Assembly (NCBI GenBank): GCA_029260735.1
Contig: JAJDCR010000049.1
Coordinates: 1-49,078 of the forward strand
Reading direction: 5' to 3'
DNA: 49,078 bases
DNA from: Planctomycetota bacterium
Lineage (GTDB): Bacteria; Planctomycetota; Uabimicrobiia; Uabimicrobiales; Uabimicrobiaceae
A program made the position numbers and the translations under genes. The stretch's first letter is position 1, and each line of letters opens with the position of its first letter. The notes beneath the pieces were generated by a model. It ran no database searches. It was not told the DNA's origin and worked only from the letters and a program-made list of their open reading frames with translations. Of the stretch, positions 9,030 to 17,144 are shown one piece after another.

Positions 9030-10312
9030 AATGTCCTATAAATAAAGAAGATTTACTTCTCTACCTTTACGATGAACTATCAGAGAAAGACCAAGAAAAA
9101 ATAGAAAAGCATCTGGAAACTTGCCTAAGTTGCGGCGAAATTCTCCAAGAAATGGCTCAGGTCTACCGAGTATTAGGAAACGATACTCCTTCTCAAAAAG
9201 AAAAGGCCAGAAAAATTTTACACCTTCCCAAAGCCTGGGTTATTTCTGGATGTGCCGCCACTTTTTTAGGAGGCATTGTTTGTGGTTGGTGGAGTAATCT
9301 ACCTCAAAACAATATTCAGCTGGAAAAACAAGCTTCCATAGTTTCATTGTTAGAGCAAAATCAACGCTATCGCAAAAGCCTTTCTCCCTCTCAATTTTTC
9401 TTAACCCAAGAAATGGAAAAACATCTAGCGGAATTGGCCCAAGTCACTTCAGAAATAGATTTTCTCCACCAACTCGAAGGAGAAAGTGATCCAAAAAAAA
9501 CAGAAGAGCTTACTCAGGTGACAGAAAGATTCATTCAAAACCATCCTGATAGTCCGTTACTCTTACCCCTTTATCGTTCTCTTGCAAAAAACTTTCAAAA
9601 ACGAGGAAAAGCAGAGGAGGCCATTTCCTATTACAAAAAACTTCTTACGAAAACAAGCTTAGTCCCAGAAGAGAGAGGAGAGTATATATGGCACTTGGCA
9701 GAATGCCAAAAAACATTAGGAAAAAAGAATTTCTACTACCAAGAGTTAGAAAAGCTCGAAAAAGAAAGCATCTATGGCTCTTTTCACTGGCAAGCAATCA
9801 AAGTAATCGCCGACCGAGACTTTTATCAGGGAAATTTTTTTGAAGCTCGCTCTCGCTACCTAAAATACCAAAACAACAAAATCGGAAAATCACCAGAGGC
9901 AAGCGAGCGAGTTCACTGGATCAACTTTCATGAAAAAGATAACTTCTATCCCCTCCTTCTTTTTGTCGAAGCTCAAAAAAAAGGGGTGGAAGCTTTCTAT
10001 GGATTAAAAGTTATTCTCTCACAGTACCCAGATTCTCCCTTAGCATGGCCCGCATTCGAAATGTATTTGAGCGATCCGAAAAGTCCCATTACCTACTTTA
10101 GCCAAGTATCTCTCCCCAAAAGTTGGCAAAAGAATGCCCTTTTGCCTTATCTGGAGCACATCCAAACTATCACAGAGCTAAAGGAAGTGGCTTCTTTTGC
10201 CGAGCACTGGAAAGAGGTTCTACAAAACCCAAGTCAAAAATCAAAAGAAACTCTCAGCACTTACCAAGAATTTCTAAAAAAGAAAGATAAACAAAAAAGG
10301 AGAAATCTATGA
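9026..10312 (+). CDS. Zinc-finger anti-sigma factor with C-terminal helical repeats
   Basis: Membrane-bound inhibitor of the sigma factor encoded just upstream (ATGA overlap). The N-terminal zinc-finger anti-sigma motif HxxxCxxC is H29-C33-C36 ('KHLETCLSCGEIL'). A single transmembrane helix lies at about residues 70-89. The ~330-residue extracytoplasmic part carries helical repeats of TPR character, for example 'LYRSLAKNFQKRGKAEEAIS' and 'HWQAIKVIADRDFYQGNFFE'. Most anti-sigma factors have small outer domains; this large TPR domain could sense a protein complex. Its last bases overlap the start of the next gene (ATGA again), so three genes are translationally coupled. Confidence 0.85.
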   Translation: MKCPINKEDLLLYLYDELSEKDQEKIEKHLETCLSCGEILQEMAQVYRVLGNDTPSQKEKARKILHLPKAWVISGCAATFLGGIVCGWWSNLPQNNIQLEKQASIVSLLEQNQRYRKSLSPSQFFLTQEMEKHLAELAQVTSEIDFLHQLEGESDPKKTEELTQVTERFIQNHPDSPLLLPLYRSLAKNFQKRGKAEEAISYYKKLLTKTSLVPEERGEYIWHLAECQKTLGKKNFYYQELEKLEKESIYGSFHWQAIKVIADRDFYQGNFFEARSRYLKYQNNKIGKSPEASERVHWINFHEKDNFYPLLLFVEAQKKGVEAFYGLKVILSQYPDSPLAWPAFEMYLSDPKSPITYFSQVSLPKSWQKNALLPYLEHIQTITELKEVASFAEHWKEVLQNPSQKSKETLSTYQEFLKKKDKQKRRNL

Positions 10313-11301
10313 TTTCTAAAAAACTTTTCTTAAGCATTGCTATTCTTCTCTTGAGCGTAAACCTTTGGGCCGAAAAAGATACTTCAACCGAACAAGATCT
10401 ACACCAATTTATTGATTTTGTTGCCCAAAAAACAAATAAACTCATGATCTATGACAGCAGTGTCCTAGGACGTAAGGTATTCCTCAGTAACTTCAAATGG
10501 GAAACCCCCAAAGAACTATTTCGAGTTTTTCTCTCCGTCCTAGAGCACAACGGATACATCTTAGAGGTAGTCGGAGAAGGAGCCAAAGAAGTTCTTAAAA
10601 TCAAAAGAAACATCCAAGGTCCCTGGACAGCCACCCCTGTTTACACAAGCGAAGAAGAGTTAAACAACATTGCCAACAAAGACGAATTTATCACAATGGT
10701 AATAAAACTAAAGCACGTATCAGCAACGGAAGTCCAATCCCCCCTAAGAGCCCTACGCATGGTTAACCCCCAAGGAGGAAACCTAGTCGGACTAGAAGAC
10801 TCCCAAACCATTCTGATATCAGACTTTGCCAACAACGTAATCCGAGTATACAAAGTAATCAAGCTCCTAGATGTTCCCCGAGCCTCCGAAGAAATTACAG
10901 TCTCAGCAGAACAAAGCAAACTCAGTTTAGAAGGGCAAACCATTCCCATCTACATCCCTAAAAAAGCCGAAGTATACGCCTTCTTCAAAGCCGAACAAAA
11001 CGCCTCCCTCACCGTAACGAACAAAGAAGGAATGGTCATAACCCAAATGGACCCCTCCTCCAAAGAAGTAGAGCAGTGGCTAACGCCCTACATAAAAAAA
11101 TCCCCTGCTCTAAACTTTGAGCTGCAACTCATGTCCAAGTCACCGCTAAAATTAGGAGACAATACGCGATTAAGTATTACTATTGTTGTTGTGCCCGAAG
11201 GAAAGAACGAGAGTAAACGTGAGGTTTGGTCTTTGATCTTAGACCGTCCTTTGAAGAGAGAAAAAAACATTCAGTTTGTTTTGCGCTTTGAGGAGAGTTA
11301 G
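10309..11301 (+). CDS. Exported secretin N-domain-like protein (no pore domain)
   Basis: Starts with a signal peptide (residues ~5-21) and an AAGGAG site six bases before the ATG. Residues ~25-110 ('DLHQFIDFVAQKTNKLMIYD', 'GYILEVVGEGAKEVLKIKRN') look like an N0-type domain. Residues ~115-190 ('MVIKLKHVSATEVQSPLRAL', 'ILISDFANNVIRVYKVIKLLD') match the N1 repeat of type II/III secretins such as GspD. The beta-barrel secretin domain is absent: the remaining ~140 residues are a beta-rich region of unknown type. It could bind a separate secretin or peptidoglycan. It is the third translationally coupled gene of the sigma operon, so it may be the partner or target of the anti-sigma TPR domain. A terminator follows 56 bp after the stop. 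Confidence 0.75.
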   Translation: MISKKLFLSIAILLLSVNLWAEKDTSTEQDLHQFIDFVAQKTNKLMIYDSSVLGRKVFLSNFKWETPKELFRVFLSVLEHNGYILEVVGEGAKEVLKIKRNIQGPWTATPVYTSEEELNNIANKDEFITMVIKLKHVSATEVQSPLRALRMVNPQGGNLVGLEDSQTILISDFANNVIRVYKVIKLLDVPRASEEITVSAEQSKLSLEGQTIPIYIPKKAEVYAFFKAEQNASLTVTNKEGMVITQMDPSSKEVEQWLTPYIKKSPALNFELQLMSKSPLKLGDNTRLSITIVVVPEGKNESKREVWSLILDRPLKREKNIQFVLRFEES

Positions 11302-11356
11302 AGAGTTTAGTTGAAACGAACTAGGTCAAAAAAGTAGAAAATTTTCCTGGCTCTAC

Positions 11357-11404
11357 AAAAAAATCCCTGTTATCTTTAGGTTTTTAGGTAACAGGGATTT
11401 TTTT
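11357..11404 (+). terminator. Terminator of the sigma/anti-sigma/secretin-N operon
   Basis: Perfect 16-bp inverted repeat (11357-11372 and 11389-11404, core atccctgtta/taacagggat) with a T-rich 3' arm. It cleanly separates this operon from the lyase gene at 11431. Confidence 0.88.
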
Positions 11405-11430
11405 ATGTCAATAAATAGAGAAAGCAAAAT

Positions 11431-12780
11431 ATGGAAACGTCGATCGATCAGCAACTCAGCTCTTATATTAACCCTGGTTATTTATGTGAAAAGATATCTT
11501 CTATTTTTTCTGAAAAAATGCGCATCGCTCGTTGGTTAGAAGTCGAAGGGGCTTTAGCCGAGAGCCAGGGAGAGCTAGGAGTTATTCCTGAAAAAGCGGC
11601 CGCTACGATAAGAAGTAATGCTTATGTTGAAAAAATATCAATGGAGACAGTTCTTCGGGTGCGTAAAGAAACAAACCACTCTCTCATTCCTGTGACCAAA
11701 GCTCTCGGAGAAAAATGTGGTGAGCAAACCGCTCGCTTTATTCACTACGGTGCTACGACACAGGATATCCAAGATACAGGACAAAGTATTGCTCTAAAAC
11801 AAGTGATAGATGTTCTGGAAAAAAAACTCCAAGGATTCAAGCAAGTTCTTCTCTCTTTAATGAAAGAACATTCTGGTACTATTTGTATGGGGAGAACCCA
11901 TTATCGTCCTGCTCTACCGATTACCTTTGGACTAAAAGTAGGTAGCTGGCTTGATGAGCTCAGTCGTAATTTAGAACGATTGGAGGAGAGCAAAAAACGA
12001 GTTCTTGCTGTGCAAATTTTTGGAGCGGTCGGGTCGGCAGCGGCTTTTGGAGCGAATATCCAAAAGTTAGAGGCTCTCGTTGCTTGTAAACTAGGATTGG
12101 AAGTGGCCCATTATCCTTGGCACACAAGCCGAGACCGTATTATGGAGTTTTTGCACCTGTGTACAGTGGTCTGCAGCATGCTTGCCCGCATTGCCAATGA
12201 AATTATTCACTTAAGTCGCCCTGAAGTAGGCGAAATTCATTTTAAGTGGCCTCAGGGAACTCGTTGCAGTAGCACTATGCCTCATAAACGAAACCCCGAA
12301 GAGTGCGAACATGTAGTTACTCTTTCTCGGCTTTGCTATGGACAATCAATGGCCTATTTGAGCGCTCCCGAGTCTGCTCACGAACGAGATTTTCGCAATG
12401 TTCGTATGGAATGGATGATTTTGCCAGCTTGTTCTACCTACACATCAAAAGCTCTCTCTACCCTTTCCTTTGCTTTCGAGCAAATGGAAATTAGAGCTGA
12501 TGTTATGAAGGAAAATGTCGTAAAATTTTCTGCCTCTCTCAGTTCGGAAAATTTAATGTTTTCTCTCGGGGAGAAAATGGGAAAACATAAAGCCTACGAA
12601 TTGCTTTCGGAGATTTTTGAACTATCGTCTAAAGAGAACAGCGACCCGCGGGAGGCTATATACCAAAACTCCGCCATAAAAAATTGCTTAAACAAAGAAG
12701 AGTTAGATGCTATTTTTCAAGCAAATTATATTGGACAGTCCAAAGAGCTTGTCCAAGGGATTATCGACCGAGAAGGCTAA
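11431..12780 (+). CDS. Adenylosuccinate lyase-like enzyme (fumarase/aspartase superfamily)
   Basis: 449-residue lyase of the superfamily that eliminates fumarate from succinyl compounds. The signature loop SSTMPHKRNP lies at residues 280-289 and carries the catalytic serine. The other conserved regions are 'RFIHYGATTQDIQDT' (about 102-116) and 'GRTHYRPALPITFG' (about 154-167). The closest function is adenylosuccinate lyase (purine synthesis, PurB). However, 'GATTQDIQDT' and 'YPWHTSRDRIMEF' are also reminiscent of 3-carboxy-cis,cis-muconate cycloisomerases, so I leave the symbol blank. No purine or aromatic-degradation gene is adjacent, and the gene seems to stand alone between a terminator and a new promoter. 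Confidence 0.85.
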   Translation: METSIDQQLSSYINPGYLCEKISSIFSEKMRIARWLEVEGALAESQGELGVIPEKAAATIRSNAYVEKISMETVLRVRKETNHSLIPVTKALGEKCGEQTARFIHYGATTQDIQDTGQSIALKQVIDVLEKKLQGFKQVLLSLMKEHSGTICMGRTHYRPALPITFGLKVGSWLDELSRNLERLEESKKRVLAVQIFGAVGSAAAFGANIQKLEALVACKLGLEVAHYPWHTSRDRIMEFLHLCTVVCSMLARIANEIIHLSRPEVGEIHFKWPQGTRCSSTMPHKRNPEECEHVVTLSRLCYGQSMAYLSAPESAHERDFRNVRMEWMILPACSTYTSKALSTLSFAFEQMEIRADVMKENVVKFSASLSSENLMFSLGEKMGKHKAYELLSEIFELSSKENSDPREAIYQNSAIKNCLNKEELDAIFQANYIGQSKELVQGIIDREG

Positions 12781-12807
12781 AACAAATTCTTTCAAAATGT
12801 AAAAATA

Positions 12808-12836
12808 TTGTTTTGAGAAGTAAATTACTGTATACT
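12808..12836 (+). promoter_or_regulatory. Sigma-70-type promoter upstream of the PEP-CTERM protein
   Basis: TTGTTT (12808-12813), a 17-base spacer, then TATACT (12831-12836). It sits about 60 bp before the ATG at 12896 and just after the lyase gene, so it probably drives the PEP-CTERM gene and the kinase behind it. Confidence 0.55.
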
Positions 12837-12895
12837 AAAAATATACAAATTTTCACCTTTACTCTAAACTATATCTTCAGTAAGCGAGTCTACCA

Positions 12896-13837
12896 ATGCG
12901 CTCTCTATCGTTACTCTTGATTAGCATCGTTCTATTTATCTATACTTCTATAGAAGCAACACCTCTTGATCCGAGTTCTTTTAATAGCTTACGCCTATGG
13001 TTAGATACTTCTACTATCGCAGCAACAGATGGAACAGCCAATAGCAATGGAGAAGCAATTTCAGCTTGGAACGATAAAACTACTTCTGGAAATACAGTTG
13101 CCGATAATTTAACCCAGGGAAGTTCAAATAACCGACCAAGTTTAGCTATAGATGCTTTTGGTTCAGGTATTCATGGAGTTAAGTTTGCTCGAAGTGGAGA
13201 CAATGGAGCAGATGCCAATAACGATTTTTTAAAGAAAATCTCTCCCTCCTATAGCTTTGATGCAAATGACAGCTACACGATTTTCATGGTATATCAGTTT
13301 AGTAGTCTAACTCCCAGTACTATGGATTTACTCGCGCTCCAAGGAGGAGAAAATGACTCCCGTCCTTCTATCTTAGTCGATGTGCGATCTAGCCACCGAG
13401 CATCTGCTCGTATCCGAAACGACAATACACTTGGTGGTTCTAATGCCATTAACATAGTCGATTCTGTATCTCAAGAAAGTGGCTCCACTCATATTTTTAC
13501 GATACGGAGCGATGGAGTTAATTTTAGTCTCTTTCTCGATGGTCTTTTAGTAGACAGTGGTGTTCCTAACCAGGATTGGAGTAGTGGTCCCGTTAGTCAT
13601 ACTATTCTTGGGGGAGCTAATAATGGAACAATCAACGGGACGGATGGAACTATTGGCTCTGTTTTGATTTTCAACGACGACTTGGGAACATCTAATCAAA
13701 CTGGAGTAGAACAATTTTTGCAAGCCCAATTTAATTTAGAAACCGTTCCTGAACCAAACTCTCTTTGGCTAGCTTTTTTGATAGGCTGTGTCCTTTGGAA
13801 AAAACGCATTGGTAGCCATCATCAAAGTAAATTTTAA
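12896..13837 (+). CDS. LamG-like exported protein with PEP-CTERM sorting signal
   Basis: Signal peptide at residues ~3-21. The body ('LRLWLDTSTIAATDG', 'ISAWNDKTTSGNTVADNLTQ', 'YTIFMVYQF', 'VDSGVPNQDWSSG') has the beta-sandwich pattern of LamG/concanavalin-like domains found in verrucomicrobial and planctomycete exported proteins. The C-terminus is a textbook tripartite sorting signal: Val-Pro-Glu-Pro, a hydrophobic helix ('SLWLAFLIGCVLW') and a basic tail (KKRIG). Such proteins are processed by an exosortase and are often tied to exopolysaccharide. No exosortase is in the window. The Ser/Thr kinase gene begins six bases after the stop, so the two are probably co-transcribed. Confidence 0.85.
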   Translation: MRSLSLLLISIVLFIYTSIEATPLDPSSFNSLRLWLDTSTIAATDGTANSNGEAISAWNDKTTSGNTVADNLTQGSSNNRPSLAIDAFGSGIHGVKFARSGDNGADANNDFLKKISPSYSFDANDSYTIFMVYQFSSLTPSTMDLLALQGGENDSRPSILVDVRSSHRASARIRNDNTLGGSNAINIVDSVSQESGSTHIFTIRSDGVNFSLFLDGLLVDSGVPNQDWSSGPVSHTILGGANNGTINGTDGTIGSVLIFNDDLGTSNQTGVEQFLQAQFNLETVPEPNSLWLAFLIGCVLWKKRIGSHHQSKF

Positions 13838-13843
13838 GCAAAA

Positions 13844-14920
13844 ATGTCTAAACAAACCTCCAAAACAAATATGCTCACCAACCAAGAGCAATCTCAATTA
13901 AACAAATTGAGACTAGAATGGGAAAAAAAGCAAAAACCTCTTCTACAAAACGGCTCTTCCTTTTCTCAAAACCGAGGAGCTGAGTTAACGGAAAAGACCC
14001 AAACTATTGATGCTAGAGAACTCCAACTCGACCAAGTAAAGCAAAAAAATACCAAAAAAATTATCAATCTATCGGGAAAACTCCCTGAGAACTATGAGTT
14101 AAAACAGTTAATTGCAATAGGAGGCGAAGGAACTGTTTACCTAGCAAAAGACATAGAAAAAAATAAGCTTGTCGCAGTTAAGTTCATTTTACACGGAAAG
14201 AATGCTTCCGAAAAAGAGAGACAACGCTTTCGGCGGCAAGGAGAAGTTCTAAAAAAACTATCTCACCCCAGAATCATCCAGGTCTATGAAACAGGGAGCA
14301 TAGAGGATGTCGATTACTTAGTCATGGAGTACTTCTCAACCTCTGATTTACTTGATTTTCAAAAAAAGCAAAGAGATTCTTTAGTGCAAAACTGGGAGCT
14401 TTGCTCTGATATCGTGGAAAAAATTTTGGAAGGCTTAGAATACGCTCATTCTCTCAATGTTATTCACCGGGACATAAAACCAGAAAATATTCTTCTCAAT
14501 GAGAGTGATCTCAAAATTGTTGATTTTGGACTAGCACGGGAAGTCACTTCTGATCATCTAGTTACTACTGGATTCAAGTTTCTAGGCACTCCGAGCTACT
14601 CTTCTCCAGAGCAAACTCTTCGACCCAAGGAAGTAGATAGTCAATCGGACTTGTTTTCGGTGGGAACTATTTTTTATGAACTTTTGACAGGAAAAAAACC
14701 CTTTACGGGGTCTAATTTTTTAAAGCTAATGACAAATATTGCGGGTCAAAATCCTTTGCCTCCTAGAGAAATAAATCCTAAGATACCAGAGGAAATCGAA
14801 AGAATTACTCAAAAAGCCCTCGCGAAAAAAAAAGAAGAACGCTACTTTACGGCCCAAGAATTTTGTGCCGACCTTCAAGGTTTTCGTCGAATTCAGAAGC
14901 GGCTAAGAGGTTTTTCTTAA
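13844..14920 (+). CDS. Hanks-type Ser/Thr protein kinase, soluble
   Basis: Eukaryote-like kinase of 358 residues with a glutamine/lysine-rich N-terminal extension (1-80) and a complete catalytic domain. Key elements: glycine-rich loop 'GGEGTVYLA' (~93-101), Lys113 in AVK, Glu134 in the C-helix, HRD at 208-210 with 'DIKPENIL', DFG at 227-229, and 'GTPSYSSPEQ' activation-segment end. All catalytic residues are present, so it should be active. No transmembrane helix or sensor domain is seen. It probably shares a transcript with the upstream PEP-CTERM protein (6-bp gap). It converges on the methyltransferase gene. Confidence 0.93.
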   Translation: MSKQTSKTNMLTNQEQSQLNKLRLEWEKKQKPLLQNGSSFSQNRGAELTEKTQTIDARELQLDQVKQKNTKKIINLSGKLPENYELKQLIAIGGEGTVYLAKDIEKNKLVAVKFILHGKNASEKERQRFRRQGEVLKKLSHPRIIQVYETGSIEDVDYLVMEYFSTSDLLDFQKKQRDSLVQNWELCSDIVEKILEGLEYAHSLNVIHRDIKPENILLNESDLKIVDFGLAREVTSDHLVTTGFKFLGTPSYSSPEQTLRPKEVDSQSDLFSVGTIFYELLTGKKPFTGSNFLKLMTNIAGQNPLPPREINPKIPEEIERITQKALAKKKEERYFTAQEFCADLQGFRRIQKRLRGFS

Positions 14921-14961
14921 AAACTTCTCTAAGGGAGTTCCCATAAAAAAACAACTCATCT

Positions 14962-15678
14962 CTATCCGATCTTGCGGGCAACAATTAAACCATCTCGGAT
15001 AGGATTAATAAAAAACTCAAACCCAGAGTCTTCTGCAATCAAGCGGTTATGATCTCTAATCGCAGCGGTCCATCCCTCAAAACCTTTGGATTCATGGACT
15101 TCTTCAGAAGGAAGAGTCACCCGGCCACTCCACAGAGCATTATCGGCGATATATAAACCTCCTGGACGCAATCGAGTGCGAGCCAATTGCCAAATTTCCG
15201 GGTAGGCGTCTTTGTCGGCATCGTTATAAATAAGATCAAAATCTTGGAAGGTTTGTTTAAAATGTTCTTGGGCCCAAGCACAGTGATACTCTACTCGCTC
15301 TGTCAGTCCCGCTTCGGCCAAAAAAGCTCCTGCTCGCTCGACATTTTTTGCATCGCCTTCTGTACAAATAACTTTGCCATTTTCTCCCACGGCCAAACTA
15401 AACCAATAAGCCGAATAGCCAAAGCCACTCCCAAACTCAAAAATTTGTTTAGCCCCAATGGATAAAGCCATGAGGTGAAGAAATTCTCCCGCCGCCCTTC
15501 CGACAATGGGAAAACGATTTTCCTCTGCTAGTTTTTCCATCTTTTCAATAACAGGGTGTGATTTTACCCGATGAAGTCTCTGAACGTATGAAGTAATCTG
15601 TGCAGGAGTGACAGGGGAGAACCCACTAGGGTTAGGTACAGAGAGATTTTGTAAATCAGGATTTTGATCTGTAGACAT
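14962..15678 (-). CDS. SAM-dependent O-methyltransferase (class I, COMT-like)
   Basis: 238-residue methyltransferase of the small cation-dependent O-methyltransferase family. The SAM-binding loop is 'IFEFGSGFGYSAYWFSLAV' (~78-96, with the FGSGFGYS core), followed by 'GKVICTEGDAKNVERA' and the metal/catalytic region 'DLIYNDADKDAYPEIW'. 'LRPGGLYIADNALWSGRV' is the usual late motif. Natural substrates in this family include catechols and caffeoyl-CoA; the bacterial substrate here cannot be told. It lies 47 bp downstream of the exported-protein gene that ends at 15726, on the same strand, so they may share a transcript. Confidence 0.9.
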   Translation of the reverse strand: MSTDQNPDLQNLSVPNPSGFSPVTPAQITSYVQRLHRVKSHPVIEKMEKLAEENRFPIVGRAAGEFLHLMALSIGAKQIFEFGSGFGYSAYWFSLAVGENGKVICTEGDAKNVERAGAFLAEAGLTERVEYHCAWAQEHFKQTFQDFDLIYNDADKDAYPEIWQLARTRLRPGGLYIADNALWSGRVTLPSEEVHESKGFEGWTAAIRDHNRLIAEDSGFEFFINPIRDGLIVARKIG

Positions 15679-15725
15679 AAAAATTCTTTCTCTTAAAGGA
15701 AACTAAAGAAATTCCGTAAAAATAA

Positions 15726-16928
15726 TTAGCGAGGTAGTTCGCTAATTTCCTGATTCAAGGTAGCTGCTTTTTCCATCGTTTCCGAGGAAACAATATCTGC
15801 TATTTTTTGTAATTCTTGGTAAAACCGTCCGTAGTATTTTTGGGCAATTTCCGAGGAAGATTTTTTCTCGACAACCAACTCAAGAATTCCCTTAACATAG
15901 TAAGTTGTTCCTTTGAACTTCAACTGAGGACAATAGATGACCAAGGTATTTTCCTTTTTCGGAGCAAAGCTAACTTTCATTCCCGAAAAAGAAGTAATGT
16001 TGGCTGATTTTTCTGTCACTCGAAAGCTTTTCTTCAAGAGCTTATCTTCTCCTAAATCATAATAAGCATGAGCGTTTCCAGGCCAAGAAGTCATCCATTG
16101 GTGAACAATTTTCTCCGTTGGACGAAAAGAGAGAGGTTCGCTATCCTCAATTGTATCTAGTCCTTTTTGATGCGCTTCTAGTAAAATACTGGCCACAGCC
16201 AAAAGTCTATCAACGGATTGTTCATGAGAATTCCAAGCTTCGTATAAATCAGAACGCAGTAGCTCTTGTCCTTTTTCGACTCCATTTTGGTCTTGTCCCA
16301 AGGAGATTTTTAAGCCCGGATTCTCTTGAGAGCAGGAAATTTGATACGAGAAAGAGAAGGATTCACTTTGTCTTTTTTGGACAAAAGCCCGGATAGATAA
16401 AGTTTCTTCTTGGGCTTCTTTTTGCAATAAGCCTGTAAGATAAAGAGAAGAATTTTCTCCTATCCAATATCCATTAAACTGGTTATCAAGAAGATAGACA
16501 GAGTAAGAAGCAGTTTTTGTCTCTGTTCCTGAGGAAAGCGCTTGGGTAACTTGCTCATACTGTCCTGTCAAGAACTGAGTTTCACTTCGATCATAGAGTA
16601 AGCACTGATGAGAACTCTGTAGGCTTTGTTCAAGGTCAGCAGAGAAAAAGTCATTTGAATTATTTTCTCCTCGGTAAAAATAAACATCCAAGCGACATTT
16701 CCACAAAGTCCCTCCGCTAAATTTGCTATAGCTCTCATTTTGAATGGCAAACTTTTTCCCACTTTGCTTGGCGATTCTTTCTGCTCTTGCCACTCCTTTA
16801 GCTTTAGCCACTTCTTGTGTAGGACCATAGGTCAAAATAGGATAACGACTCTCATCTTCGGCAGACATAACAGGCAAAACAAACAAAGTCATCAAAAAGA
16901 ACAAAAATAGCGAACGAAGCTTCCACAT
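15726..16928 (-). CDS. Exported protein of unknown function, 400 aa
   Basis: The start is placed at the second ATG (16926-16928), because the AAGGAG site is immediately adjacent to the first ATG (16934) but six bases from the second. A signal peptide covers about residues 5-22 ('LFLFFLMTLFVLPVMSA'). The mature N-terminus 'YPILTYGPTQEVAKAKGVAR' and 'ERIAKQSGKKFAIQNESYSK' suggests a small alpha/beta domain acting on exported substrates. The middle is polar and the C-terminal third is beta-rich with 'YVKGILELVVEKK'. I do not recognise a family. It sits between the O-methyltransferase and the aminotransferase genes, all leftward, with 216 bp before the latter. Confidence 0.75.
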   Translation of the reverse strand: MWKLRSLFLFFLMTLFVLPVMSAEDESRYPILTYGPTQEVAKAKGVARAERIAKQSGKKFAIQNESYSKFSGGTLWKCRLDVYFYRGENNSNDFFSADLEQSLQSSHQCLLYDRSETQFLTGQYEQVTQALSSGTETKTASYSVYLLDNQFNGYWIGENSSLYLTGLLQKEAQEETLSIRAFVQKRQSESFSFSYQISCSQENPGLKISLGQDQNGVEKGQELLRSDLYEAWNSHEQSVDRLLAVASILLEAHQKGLDTIEDSEPLSFRPTEKIVHQWMTSWPGNAHAYYDLGEDKLLKKSFRVTEKSANITSFSGMKVSFAPKKENTLVIYCPQLKFKGTTYYVKGILELVVEKKSSSEIAQKYYGRFYQELQKIADIVSSETMEKAATLNQEISELPR

Positions 16929-17144
16929 ACCCATCTCCTTCAGAAAACTATCACAAAAATCTCTTGTAGATCATCTGTAGTTAAGCGATAAACATGCCAA
17001 AGAAAAGGATTTTCTTTAGCTTCATCAAAAATCCCTCTCCCAGTAAGATAAACAGTAAAGTTCTCTTTCAAAAAAAATTCCACCTTGGCTCTGGAAAACT
17101 TTTATTCTTCTTTTAAAAGAGAGATACATGTTACATTTCGTAAG

